Source: CALAMC01 sp964459465 (lineage in GTDB: Bacteria; Zixibacteria; MSB-5A5; GN15; PGXB01). Taken from it: 64,000 nt of DNA. The stretch lies in NCBI GenBank assembly GCA_964459465.1, contig CAYWLR010000002.1, positions 216,838-280,837 of the forward strand. Reading direction: 5' to 3'. Of the stretch, positions 43,508-51,958 are shown piece after piece; position 1 is the stretch's first letter; every line of letters begins with the position of its first letter. The notes beneath the pieces are model-generated. The model made no database searches and was not told the DNA's origin. It worked only from the letters and a program-made list of their open reading frames with translations. A program made the translations under genes and the position numbers.

Positions 43508-44881
43508 TTAGCTTGAACTTTTATTTTCTCTGTTGGCCAGAAATGACCCGGCATACTCGAATAGTTTATCTTCAGTATTGTCTCCGGGGTCATCCAAAAC
43601 CTTTTCTATCAAATAATCCAGAATTTCCCCGATCAGGGGCGATTCCGGCAACGAGAATTTTTCCATGATGTCATGACCGTCGATGGCCAAATCCTTGACG
43701 GTAAACGGCGGTTTTCGGTCAAGTTCTTCCTGTATCTGTCGTTCGAATTCATCGACATCGTCGGTCCGGCCACCCATCCCTTGTGCTTCCACATCGGCGC
43801 GACGCAAATCCAGCAAATCGAAGATCAATTCCGGGCCGACCCGGCGTATCAGACGCCGCAGGCCCTTGTCGGTAACATCGGTCGTGAACATGTGTCGTTC
43901 GACCAGAGTGACGACGTCCTTGATCGTATCCGTGGGATAACGCAGACGCTTTAAAGCTGCTTTGGCCACTTCGGAGCCGGTCTTCTCATGACCGTAAAAA
44001 GTCGCGCCGGTCTCGGTCAACCGTTTGGCCTTCGGTTTGGTGATGTCATGAAACAGCGCTGCCAGTCGTATTGTCAAGTCCTGCGGCGAGGCATCGACGG
44101 TGCGGATGGTGTGCTCAAACACATCGTACGCATGATACCCTCCGGGCTGATCGACACCGACCGTCTGTTCCAGTTCCGGAAGAATATGCTCCAACAACCC
44201 GGTTTCATGCATCAGCCGGAATCCGATTGACGGCCGCGCCGCCAGAAACAGCATTTTATTCAGCTCATCAGAAATACGTTCGATCGACACGGTTTCAATC
44301 AGGGCGCTGTTCTCTTTAATGGCCTGGTACGTTTTATCTTCAATTTCGAATTCAAACCGCGCCGCAAATTGAATCGCCCGGAGCATGCGCAGGGGGTCTT
44401 CATGGAAGGATTTATCCGACACCATGCGGATTTGCTTTTTTTCCAGGTCGGCCTTGCCTCCCAGCGGGTCGATTAAAGTCGAATTATCCAGCGCCACGGC
44501 CATGGCGTTGATGGTAAAATCACGGCGGGTGAGATCGTCCTCGATACTTATATCGGGGTCAAAAGTAACGTCGAAATCCCGATGTCCGACACCAGTGGAA
44601 TACTCCCGCCGCGGCAGAGCGATATCAAACGTGTACTTTCTGTCTTTATTTTTGAACTGCGTGAATTTGATGACTCCGAAAGAACGCCCGACCAGGTCGA
44701 CCCGTCCGTGTTCCTTGAGAAGCTCGGACAGATCCTTATAAGGAACTCCGCAAACCAGATAGTCGCGGTCTTCGGGGTTTATCGTTCGATTCATAAGACT
44801 GTCACGCACTGCCCCGCCGACCTCGTAAATCCGGCCTTTTTCCAGTATGGCCGCAATGACCCTGTCAGATATGCGACACAT
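43508..44881 (-). CDS. cca: CCA-adding tRNA nucleotidyltransferase / poly(A)-polymerase family with HD domain
   Basis: The 457-residue class II nucleotidyltransferase has 'YEVGGAVRDSLM', the catalytic 'EDRDYLVCG' (DxD), 'LTRRDFTINAMAVAL' and 'HEDPLRMLRAIQFAARFEFEI'. An HD hydrolase domain follows ('LAALFHDITKPKA', 'FYGHEKTGSEVA'). It adds or repairs the 3' CCA of tRNAs; the HD half may act as a phosphodiesterase. Poly(A) polymerase cannot be excluded from sequence. The chosen ATG lies two bases after the arcC stop; a TTG two codons upstream would overlap it. Confidence 0.9.
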   Translation of the reverse strand: MCRISDRVIAAILEKGRIYEVGGAVRDSLMNRTINPEDRDYLVCGVPYKDLSELLKEHGRVDLVGRSFGVIKFTQFKNKDRKYTFDIALPRREYSTGVGHRDFDVTFDPDISIEDDLTRRDFTINAMAVALDNSTLIDPLGGKADLEKKQIRMVSDKSFHEDPLRMLRAIQFAARFEFEIEDKTYQAIKENSALIETVSIERISDELNKMLFLAARPSIGFRLMHETGLLEHILPELEQTVGVDQPGGYHAYDVFEHTIRTVDASPQDLTIRLAALFHDITKPKAKRLTETGATFYGHEKTGSEVAKAALKRLRYPTDTIKDVVTLVERHMFTTDVTDKGLRRLIRRVGPELIFDLLDLRRADVEAQGMGGRTDDVDEFERQIQEELDRKPPFTVKDLAIDGHDIMEKFSLPESPLIGEILDYLIEKVLDDPGDNTEDKLFEYAGSFLANRENKSSS

Positions 44882-44883
44882 AA

Positions 44884-45840
44884 TCAATCGGGCACGATCC
44901 TCGTTCCTACATTACCCCGCAATGCCTGTCCGGCATTTTCGATGGAAGTGATGATCACTTCCCTGCCTCCACCCTCGATAAATTGTATGGCGGCCTCGAT
45001 TTTTGGACCCATCGACCCCGGCGGAAAGTGTTTATCGGACATATACTGCCGGGCCTCCGAAACCGTCATCTTGTCCAGAAAGCGCTGGTCGGGTTTGCCG
45101 AAATTGATGGCCACTTTGTCGACCGATGTCAAAATCAGCAAAAATTCCGACCTGATCTCGCGGGCCAGAACGGCCGAAGCGAAATCTTTATCGACGACGG
45201 CATCGACCCCTTCAAGGTTGCCTTTATCATCGATATAGACCGGTATCCCGCCCCCGCCGACGGCAATGACGATGGTTCCTTTGTCTATTAAAGTTTTAAT
45301 CGTATCGGCTTCCACCACGGCCAGCGGACGCGGCGACGCTACCACCCGTCGCCACCCGCGATTCGCATCCTTTTTCATAACCCAGTCGCGCTCTTTTTCA
45401 AACTGCCGGGCCTCGTCCTCGCTGTAAAACTGCCCGATGTACTTGGTCGGGTTTTTTATCTGCGGGTCATTGAAGTCGACCAGTACCTGCGAAATAATGG
45501 TCGTCACCGGGCGGTCGATATTCTCGCGCTTAAGACGGTTCTGAAGGGATTGCTCGATCATATATCCCATACCGCCTTCGGTATCGGCGACGCAAATGCC
45601 GAGTGGCAATATGGGCGCCTGCCCGCGGGCCAGTTCCACCCGCAAAATGGCGTTGCCCACCTGGGGGCCATTGCCGTGCGAAATGACCAGCTTATAACCA
45701 TCGCGGGCCAGCTCGACAATACCGTCCAGCGATTGCCGGGTATTGGCGAACTGGTTGGCGATCGTGTCTTCCTTCTCCGGACGGGTAATGGCATTACCAC
45801 CCAGAGCGATGACCGCCGATTTGCCGTTTAGTTTCACCAT
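44884..45840 (-). CDS. arcC: carbamate kinase
   Basis: The 318 residues match the amino-acid kinase family and ArcC: 'AVIALGGNAITRP', 'VISHGNGPQVGNAILR', 'VTIISQVLVDFNDP', 'ASPRPLAVVEADTIKTLI', 'VIAVGGGGIPVY', 'DAVVDKDFASAVLA' and 'GSMGPKIEAAIQFIEGGG'. It makes ATP from carbamoyl phosphate and ADP. No arginine deiminase or ornithine transcarbamylase lies nearby. It follows the cpgS-like GTPase by three bases, an association that may reflect a shared pathway. Confidence 0.96.
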   Translation of the reverse strand: MVKLNGKSAVIALGGNAITRPEKEDTIANQFANTRQSLDGIVELARDGYKLVISHGNGPQVGNAILRVELARGQAPILPLGICVADTEGGMGYMIEQSLQNRLKRENIDRPVTTIISQVLVDFNDPQIKNPTKYIGQFYSEDEARQFEKERDWVMKKDANRGWRRVVASPRPLAVVEADTIKTLIDKGTIVIAVGGGGIPVYIDDKGNLEGVDAVVDKDFASAVLAREIRSEFLLILTSVDKVAINFGKPDQRFLDKMTVSEARQYMSDKHFPPGSMGPKIEAAIQFIEGGGREVIITSIENAGQALRGNVGTRIVPD

Positions 45841-45843
45841 AGT

Positions 45844-47199
45844 CTATTTTTTTTTGCCACGCGGGCGGGGCTTGTCCGCGCTGACCTTGACGTGCGCCGA
45901 AAGCACATCCACCAGGTCGGGTTTGCCGATTTCCTGGAGGTCATAGTGCACCCTGACCGACGGCTTTTTGATCTTAATGATACGGTTCAAATCAATCGGC
46001 GTAGCGACGATCACGGTATCGCACTTGACCTTGTCGATCGTTGTTTCCAAGTCTTTAAGCTGCTTGCCGAAATAGCCCATGGCCGGAAGTAATGAGCCGA
46101 TGTCCGGGTATTTTCGGAAAGTTTCGCTGATGGTTCCGACGGTGTACGGGCGCGGGTCGACAATCTCGGCCGCTCCATATTTGACCGCGGCCATCATGCC
46201 CGCCCCGAATTCCATCTCGCCATGCGTGGTCGTCGGCCCGTCTTCGATGACCAGAACATTCTTGCCCTGAATCATTTGAGGTTTATCCACCCTGATGGGT
46301 GAGGCACAATCCACGACGACCGCTTCGGGATTATTGGCGCGGATGTTGTTGCGCAGCTGGATGACCCCGTCCGGTGGAGCCGTATCGATCTTGTTTATGA
46401 CGATGATGTCGGCCAGCATGAAATTATTCTGGCCGGGATAATACTCCAGCTCATGACCTGCCCGATGCGGATCGACCACGGTAATCAACAGGTCGGGCTT
46501 GTAAAACGGCATGTCATTGTTGCCGCCGTCCCACAAAACGATGTCGGCTTCTTTTTCGGCCTCACGGATAATCATTTCATAATCGACGCCGGCATAGACC
46601 ACGCAGCCGCGGTCGATATGCGGTTCATATTCTTCACGTTCTTCGATAGTACATTTATGCTTATCGAGGTCTTTATACGTGGCGAATCTCTGACAGGCCT
46701 GCTTGACCAGGTCACCGTATGGCATGGGGTGACGAATGACGACAACCGAAAGCCCCATACTCTTGAGAATTTCCGCGACGCGGCGGGTCGTCTGCGACTT
46801 GCCGCAGCCGGTTCGAATGGCGCAGACGGCCACGACCGGTTTTTTCGATTCGAGCATAGTCGGGGCGGCACCCTCGACGGAAAAACGCGCCCCGCTGGCC
46901 GTCACATAGGCGGCTTTATCCATGACGTATTCATACGATACATCCGAATACGAAAAAATAACTTCGTCGATTCCGTGTTTCTGGATGAGCCTTAGCAAAT
47001 CGGCTTCGGCCTCAATGGGAATACCCCTGGGGTACAATTTCCCGGCCAATTGCGCCGGATATTTCCGTCCTTCAATTTCCGGAATCTGTGTCGCCGTAAA
47101 AGCCACCACCTCAACATCCTTGTTGTCGCGATAGAGTGTATTAAAGTTGTGGAAGTCCCTTCCGGCCGCACCCATAATGATTATTTTTTTTCTGGCCAT
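45844..47199 (-). CDS. cyclic 2,3-diphosphoglycerate-synthetase-like GTPase (COG2403)
   Basis: The 451-residue protein has an N-terminal Rossmann part ('KIIIMGAAGRDFHNFNTLYRD') and a central P-loop ('CAIRTGCGKSQTTRRV'). These are followed by 'ADIVLWDGGNNDMPFYKPDLLITVVDP', 'VINKIDTAP' (NKxD, guanine recognition) and a basic C-terminus. The order matches COG2403, which includes archaeal 2,3-cDPG synthetase. The bacterial product is not established. It heads the arcC-cca-sucCD transcript, with a CGGAGAT ribosome site and a promoter about 120 bases upstream. A role in making an acyl-phosphate-type metabolite from carbamoyl or glyceryl phosphates is speculation. Confidence 0.8.
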   Translation of the reverse strand: MARKKIIIMGAAGRDFHNFNTLYRDNKDVEVVAFTATQIPEIEGRKYPAQLAGKLYPRGIPIEAEADLLRLIQKHGIDEVIFSYSDVSYEYVMDKAAYVTASGARFSVEGAAPTMLESKKPVVAVCAIRTGCGKSQTTRRVAEILKSMGLSVVVIRHPMPYGDLVKQACQRFATYKDLDKHKCTIEEREEYEPHIDRGCVVYAGVDYEMIIREAEKEADIVLWDGGNNDMPFYKPDLLITVVDPHRAGHELEYYPGQNNFMLADIIVINKIDTAPPDGVIQLRNNIRANNPEAVVVDCASPIRVDKPQMIQGKNVLVIEDGPTTTHGEMEFGAGMMAAVKYGAAEIVDPRPYTVGTISETFRKYPDIGSLLPAMGYFGKQLKDLETTIDKVKCDTVIVATPIDLNRIIKIKKPSVRVHYDLQEIGKPDLVDVLSAHVKVSADKPRPRGKKK

Positions 47200-47320
47200 T
47201 TATGCATCTCCGTTGCCGCGAACATAGGCGCCGCGAATTATATTTTTTTAAAGATTAAATTCCTTCTTTTTTTTGCCTTTTTTGTGAAATAATTCACAGT
47301 ATGGGCCTAACAAGGTTTCT

Positions 47321-47348
47321 AATATATCCATTAAAAAATAATTGTCAA
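47321..47348 (-). promoter_or_regulatory. promoter of the cpgS-like/arcC/cca(/TCA) operon
   Basis: On the minus strand, TTGACA (47348-47343), 16 bases and TATATT (47326-47321) match the sigma-70 pattern. The predicted 5' leader is about 115 bases, in which I see no clear structure. Confidence 0.55.
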
Positions 47349-47385
47349 TTCATTTTGGTTAAATGACTTGGTGATGACGGGCAAT

Positions 47386-47420
47386 AAAAAACCGGCCTGC
47401 GGTTGCCGCGGCCGGTTTTT
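47386..47420 (-). terminator. Rho-independent terminator after frr
   Basis: A stem AAAAACCGGCC/GGCCGGTTTTT with an inner GCGG/CCGC hairpin lies 25 bases past the frr stop. On the minus strand it is followed by TTTTTTATTG. It ends the rplM-frr transcript before the cpgS-like promoter. Confidence 0.88.
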
Positions 47421-47444
47421 GGAAAATTTCGCCATAGCCTGTTT

Positions 47445-48002
47445 TTAGACTTCCATTATCTCGGCTTCCTTAGTTTCCATCATCCGGTCGATTTTGGCTA
47501 CGAATTTGTCGGTCAACTCCTGCACTTTTTCCTCGGCCCGTTTTCGTTCGTCCTCGGAAATTTTGCGGTCTTTTTCGGCCTTTTTAAGGGTTTCGTTGGC
47601 ATCGCGGCGGATATTGCGCATGGCCACTTTGCCCTCTTCACAGCCCTTTTTGCACTGTTTAACCAATTCGCGGCGGCGTTCTTCATTAAGCGGCGGGATT
47701 GGTAAACGGATAATATTGCCATCAACCTGCGGATTAAGACCCAAATCGGCCACCTGAATGGCCCGGGCCACTTCTCCGACCGCCGACTTATCCCAGCATT
47801 GTACTACCATAAGCCGCGCTTCTGGCACCGAAACCGATGCTAACTGATTGAGAGGCATCAGGGTACCGTGATAGTCAACTCTCACGCCATCCAATAGAGA
47901 TGGGGTCGCTTTGCCCGAACGGATGGACGCAAAGCTTTTTTTGATGGTATCCAGGCTTTTGTTCATCCGGTCTTCGGTATCAGCCAGTATTTTGTCTGTC
48001 AT
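47445..48002 (-). CDS. frr: ribosome recycling factor
   Basis: The 185 residues match RRF: 'SLDTIKKSFASIRSGKATPSLLDGV', 'VDYHGTLMPLNQLASVSVPEARLMVVQCWD', 'LNPQVDGNIIRLPIPPLNEERRRELVK' and 'RNIRRDANETLKKAEKD'. It splits post-termination ribosomes together with EF-G. It is the last gene of the rplM-rpsI-rpsB-tsf-pyrH-frr operon. The ribosome site AAAGGAG is strong. Confidence 0.98.
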   Translation of the reverse strand: MTDKILADTEDRMNKSLDTIKKSFASIRSGKATPSLLDGVRVDYHGTLMPLNQLASVSVPEARLMVVQCWDKSAVGEVARAIQVADLGLNPQVDGNIIRLPIPPLNEERRRELVKQCKKGCEEGKVAMRNIRRDANETLKKAEKDRKISEDERKRAEEKVQELTDKFVAKIDRMMETKEAEIMEV

Positions 48003-48037
48003 CGGAAAGCTCCTTTGACTAATGGAAATTTAAAAAC

Positions 48038-48760
48038 CTACGAAATTATCGTGCCGATCTTTTCGCCCATGACGATTTTTTTCAAATTGCCCGGCCTTCT
48101 CAAATTAAACACGATAATCGGCATTTTATTATCCTTACACATGGTTATGGCTGTAAGATCCATGAACCCGAGTTCTTTTTGCACCACATCCATGTAGCTT
48201 AATTTTTCGAAAAAGACGGCTTTGTCGTTTTTTAGCGGGTCTTCAGAATAAACGCCTTCCACCTTGGTGGCTTTGATTAAAATTTCGGCCCCGACTTCGC
48301 TGGCCCGCAGTGCGGCCGCCGAGTCGGTCGTGAAGTAGGGATTGCCGGTTCCGCCGGCAAAGACAACGATTCGGCCCTTTTCCATATGGCGAATAGCCCG
48401 GCGGCGAATATATGGTTCAGCGAAAGACTCGATATTGACCGCCGACATAACGCGACAATATGAGCCCATGCCTTCAAGACAATCCATTATAGCCAGGGCG
48501 TTTATAATCGTGGCCATCATGCCCATATTATCGGCCACAACGCGATCCATACCCTGTTCGGAGGCTTCGAGGCCACGGAAAATATTCCCGCCCCCGACCA
48601 CGATGCCGACTTCAAGACCGGCATCATTGACTTCTTTTATCTGATGACAAATGGAATTTATGGTGGCAGTGTCAATGCCAAATGATTTGGAACCCATCAA
48701 AGCTTCGCCGGAGAGCTTGAGAAGAATCCGGCGATATTTCAGTTGCGGGTCCCTATCCAT
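48038..48760 (-). CDS. pyrH: UMP kinase
   Basis: The 240 residues match bacterial PyrH: 'RRILLKLSGEALMG', 'VGIVVGGGNIFRG', 'DNMGMMATIINALAIMDCLE', 'VVFAGGTGNPYFTTDSAAALRASEV' and 'LLK/IKATKVEGVYSEDP'. It phosphorylates UMP to UDP in the cytoplasm. It starts on the last base of the tsf stop and is followed by frr, the canonical order. Confidence 0.97.
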   Translation of the reverse strand: MDRDPQLKYRRILLKLSGEALMGSKSFGIDTATINSICHQIKEVNDAGLEVGIVVGGGNIFRGLEASEQGMDRVVADNMGMMATIINALAIMDCLEGMGSYCRVMSAVNIESFAEPYIRRRAIRHMEKGRIVVFAGGTGNPYFTTDSAAALRASEVGAEILIKATKVEGVYSEDPLKNDKAVFFEKLSYMDVVQKELGFMDLTAITMCKDNKMPIIVFNLRRPGNLKKIVMGEKIGTIIS

Positions 48761-49356
48761 TATATTTCACCCAGCCGAAATCGGGCAAAACGCCGGATGA
48801 TAATATTCTCGCCCAGCTTGGCGATAATTTCCTTCAAATACTCCTCCATCGTCTTATCCGCGTTTTTTACGAACGGTTGTTCCAACAGGCAGGTTTCGGC
48901 GAAGTATTTTTCGAGTTTTCCTTCAACGATTTTATCGAGGATATTTTCCGGCTTGCCTTCATTGATGGCCTGATGACGGAAAATTTCTTTCTCTTTTTCG
49001 ACCGCAGCCGGATCGATCTGGTCCCGGGTGACGGCAATCGGATTAGCCGCTGCAATTTGCATGGCCACGTCTTTGGCAAAATTCTGGAAATCGTCGGTGC
49101 GGGCGACAAAATCGGTTTCACAGTCGATTTCAATCAGAACGCCAAGTTTAGAGCCGGGATGAATATAGGCCGTAATGATGCCTTCTTTGGCCTCGCGCCC
49201 GGCCTTGGCGGCGGCTTTGGCAATACCTTTTTCGCGCAAATATGTGACGGCTTTATCGAAATCGCCGCCTGATTCGGCCAGGGCTTTTTTGCAATCCATC
49301 ATTCCGGCGTTGGTTTTATCACGAAGCTCTTTTACCATTTTGGCGGATATTTCCAT
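48760..49356 (-). CDS. tsf: elongation factor Ts (short form)
   Basis: The 198 residues contain the N-terminal UBA-like domain ('SAKMVKELRDKTNAGMMDCKKALAE'), the core ('EGIITAYIHPGSKLGVLIEIDCETDFVARTDDF', where 'TDFVAR' contacts EF-Tu) and a C-terminal 'LLEQPFVKNADKTMEEYL'. This is the short EF-Ts type (about 200 residues; E. coli has 283). It recharges EF-Tu with GTP. The ATG at 49356 is preferred, with AAAAGGAA upstream. Confidence 0.97.
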   Translation of the reverse strand: MEISAKMVKELRDKTNAGMMDCKKALAESGGDFDKAVTYLREKGIAKAAAKAGREAKEGIITAYIHPGSKLGVLIEIDCETDFVARTDDFQNFAKDVAMQIAAANPIAVTRDQIDPAAVEKEKEIFRHQAINEGKPENILDKIVEGKLEKYFAETCLLEQPFVKNADKTMEEYLKEIIAKLGENIIIRRFARFRLGEI

Positions 49357-49380
49357 CAATCTGTTCCTTTTCTGCTGACT

Positions 49381-50160
49381 TTATTTTGCATCAATGTCAT
49401 CTTCACTCGTATCGGTATACGCCTGCAAACGATCCGAAGTATCGTCGTCGCCGCCCGGCACAATTTCGCCGGCGGAAATCTGCTGTTTGGTTTCAAGCGC
49501 AGCATCGACCAACGTCCGCGTGATAATGCGAATCGATTTGATGGCGTCATCGTTGGCCGCAATCGGGAAATCGATAGGATCCGGGTCGGCATTAGTGTCG
49601 AGGATGGCGATAATCGGAATGCCCAGCTTGGAAGCCTCGGCCACCGCGATTTTTTCCTTCTTGGCGTCGACCACGAAAACCAGGCCCGGGAGGTAATTCA
49701 TATCCTTGATGCCGCCGAGGACACTGGTTAATTTTTCAATCTGGTTGTCGAATTGCGAACGTTCTTTCTTGGTGAATTTTTCCAGATCACCTTCGTCGCG
49801 CATGCGTTCCATATCCTTGAGCTTTTTGATGGAATTCTTTATGGTGGAAAAATTGGTCAGCATGCCGCCCAGCCAGCGCTCGGTGACGAAATATTGACCG
49901 GCCCGAACGGCTTCTTCCTGAATGACGCCTTTGGCCTGCTTTTTGGTTCCAACAAACAGTATCGACTGTCCGCGCGAAATAATTTCACGGACTTTCTGGC
50001 AGGCAACATTAATGGCCTCGAGTGTTTTGTTCAAGTCAATGATATAAATGCCGTTTCGTTCGGTAAAGATAAACGGCTTCATTTTGGGATTCCAGCGGCG
50101 CGTCTGATGACCGAAATGGACGCCGGCCTGCAATAATTCCTGAATCTGCGGAGAGACCAT
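49381..50160 (-). CDS. rpsB: 30S ribosomal protein S2
   Basis: The 259 residues match S2: 'IQELLQAGVHFGHQTRRWNPKMKPFIFTERNGIYIIDL', 'ILFVGTKKQAKGVIQEEAVRAGQYFVTERWLGGMLTNF' and 'FVVDAKKEKIAVAEASKLGIPIIAILDTNADPD'. The C-terminus is acidic. The ATG at 50160 fits the family N-terminus and has an AAAGGT ribosome site; an upstream start would add 23 unrelated residues. Confidence 0.98.
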   Translation of the reverse strand: MVSPQIQELLQAGVHFGHQTRRWNPKMKPFIFTERNGIYIIDLNKTLEAINVACQKVREIISRGQSILFVGTKKQAKGVIQEEAVRAGQYFVTERWLGGMLTNFSTIKNSIKKLKDMERMRDEGDLEKFTKKERSQFDNQIEKLTSVLGGIKDMNYLPGLVFVVDAKKEKIAVAEASKLGIPIIAILDTNADPDPIDFPIAANDDAIKSIRIITRTLVDAALETKQQISAGEIVPGGDDDTSDRLQAYTDTSEDDIDAK

Positions 50161-50279
50161 AAAAAGACCTTTCTTTGGTTTTAATCTTCCCCTTTGCCTT
50201 AAAGCCCGGAACCCTTCGATGGGGACCACCGGGCTTGCGGCAAAAAGTGTTTATTTCCGGAAATTCCGGATGAGCATCT

Positions 50280-50672
50280 CTAACGTTTGGAGAACTGGAA
50301 CCGCTTGCGCGCCTTGGGCTGACCGTACTTCTTGCGCTCCACACAGCGAGGATCGCGCGTCAACAGCCCCTGCTTGCGCAGAATCGGCTGCAGGTCCGGG
50401 TCCAGCTGTGCCAGGGCTCGGGAAACGCCCAGTCTGACCGCACCGGCCTGGCCGGATAGTCCGCCGCCCTTGACCTGAACCATGATGTCCAGTTTGCCTT
50501 GCGTATCGGTGGCAATCATCGGCAGATTAATCTGATCAACCAGGACATCCCGTTTCAAGTAATCCTTGGGAGACTTGTTATTGATCATAAACGATCCGCC
50601 GCCAACCCGAATGGCAACACGCGCAACCGCGTCTTTTCTCCGTCCGGTTGCTGAAAATGTGGTTTCTGTCAT
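50280..50672 (-). CDS. rpsI: 30S ribosomal protein S9
   Basis: The 130 residues match S9: 'FSATGRRKDAVARVAIRVGGG', 'VKGGGLSGQAGAVRLGVSRAL' and the basic C-terminal tail ending 'KARKRFQFSKR' that reaches the ribosomal P site. It follows rplM by 18 bases, the universal order. Confidence 0.98.
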   Translation of the reverse strand: MTETTFSATGRRKDAVARVAIRVGGGSFMINNKSPKDYLKRDVLVDQINLPMIATDTQGKLDIMVQVKGGGLSGQAGAVRLGVSRALAQLDPDLQPILRKQGLLTRDPRCVERKKYGQPKARKRFQFSKR

Positions 50673-50690
50673 TTACAATCTATCTTGCGG

Positions 50691-51125
50691 TTATTTTATT
50701 AATTTCCAAACTTCCGGCTTTTGCGCCGTGTGAGGGTGCCGGTCGTCGGCATATACGTGCAATTTCCTGAACAACTTGCGGCCCAGCCGATTCTTGGGGA
50801 GCATGCCCTTGACGGCGTGCTCAAATATAAAAGTCGGCTTGGTACTCATCATCTTATCATAGGATCTTTTCTTCAGGCCGCCCGGATAACCGGAAAACGA
50901 ATAGTACGTCTTATAATCGGCCTTGTTGCCGGTAACCCTCACTTTGGAGGCGTTGACAGCGATGACATTGTCGCCCGTATCCAGATGCGGCGTGAAGATT
51001 GTCTTGTTCTTGCCACGGAGGATTTTGGCCACTTCGCGGGCCGCCCGACCGAGCACGGCACCATCCAGATCGACCACGAACCACTTGCGCTGTTGACTGT
51101 CAACTTTTGGTATAAATGTTTTCAT
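50691..51125 (-). CDS. rplM: 50S ribosomal protein L13
   Basis: The 144 residues match L13: 'RKWFVVDLDGAVLGRAAREVAKILRGKNKTIFTPHLDTGD', 'VNASKVRVTGNKADYKTYYSFSGYPGGLK' and 'AVKGMLPKNRLGRKLFRKLHVYADDRHPHTAQKP'. It heads the translation operon. The ribosome site GGGGGAAAG is good. Confidence 0.98.
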   Translation of the reverse strand: MKTFIPKVDSQQRKWFVVDLDGAVLGRAAREVAKILRGKNKTIFTPHLDTGDNVIAVNASKVRVTGNKADYKTYYSFSGYPGGLKKRSYDKMMSTKPTFIFEHAVKGMLPKNRLGRKLFRKLHVYADDRHPHTAQKPEVWKLIK

Positions 51126-51187
51126 CTTTCCCCCGGAAAAATCCGGTTAAATTAAATATACTCGTCCCTTCGTTCACAGAGCCCACA

Positions 51188-51215
51188 AATATAGTCAATT
51201 GCGAAAAGCTGTCAA
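51188..51215 (-). promoter_or_regulatory. promoter of the rplM-frr operon
   Basis: On the minus strand, TTGACA (51215-51210), 16 bases and TATATT (51193-51188) lie about 65 bases upstream of the rplM start. Confidence 0.65.
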
Positions 51216-51314
51216 GTGTTTTTAACAGACAACTTCTTTGATTGTTCTAATTCGGCTTATTTTTTTGAATTTTAATAAGTTAGGTCCTCAAAAACGCCTG
51301 TTTTCGGCCCCTTT

Positions 51315-51884
51315 TCAGGCTCGACCCGCATTATTTTTGGAAGGGGCCAGTTTCAACTTATAACGCGGGTCGAAATGGCGCCCCTTTGTGCAGACCCCGC
51401 AAGAAGCCATTCGCAGCCGTTTTCTTCGGGGGTATTCCCGTCCGCAGGCCGGACAGACATACAAGTATTTGGGATTACTTCTCAACCGCGGGTGCGATTT
51501 GGCTTTGAGCGACGCCCCGATTTTTTTCGCCCACGCTTTGAAATCGCGGTCATGATTGGGACACAAGATATGAATCATCTCATGCTTGAGAGTATCTTCG
51601 ATTTCTTCGGGAAAAATTTCATGATATTTGCGGCCGATTTTTATAAGGCGCATCGATGGCGTGTATGTCCCCGCGATAAGCATTCGGTCTGAATACGCAA
51701 TCCGGGTTATCGGCAGGCGGCCTCCGAAATATGCCGCGTTTATTTTTTCGAACATTATATGCAATTGCGTCGGCGGCGGAAGAACCGTGCAAGAGACATT
51801 GACACCTGTAACATTGCCCGTCTGTTCGAACAGGTCATAGTTAACTTTGACCAAGGCCCGATATTTTCTGCTGTATATTGACAT
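51315..51884 (-). CDS. SprT-like zinc-metalloprotease-type protein
   Basis: The 189-residue protein has a SprT-like core ('NAAYFGGRLPITRIAYSDRML', 'IGRKYHEIFPEEIEDTLKHEMIHILCPNHDRDFKAWAKKIG') containing the HExxH motif (HEMIH) and a third ligand His (NHD). A zinc ribbon follows ('YVCPACGREYPRRKR...CGVC'). SPRTN-like proteins cleave DNA-crosslinked proteins; bacterial SprT function is unclear. It is cytoplasmic. It stands alone between rplM and the pseudo-receiver gene, without a recognisable promoter. Confidence 0.85.
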   Translation of the reverse strand: MSIYSRKYRALVKVNYDLFEQTGNVTGVNVSCTVLPPPTQLHIMFEKINAAYFGGRLPITRIAYSDRMLIAGTYTPSMRLIKIGRKYHEIFPEEIEDTLKHEMIHILCPNHDRDFKAWAKKIGASLKAKSHPRLRSNPKYLYVCPACGREYPRRKRLRMASCGVCTKGRHFDPRYKLKLAPSKNNAGRA

Positions 51885-51958
51885 AAGCCTCGCGGTAATA
51901 TATAAGTTCGGATATAATACCGTCCCAGGGAGTGCCGGGTCAAATAATTTTTAAATAC

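Noticed and set aside
43508..44881. Poly(A) polymerase instead of CCA-adding enzyme
   Set aside because: The two families are hard to separate by eye; CCA-adding is the more common form with an HD domain, so it is used as the primary call with the alternative noted.
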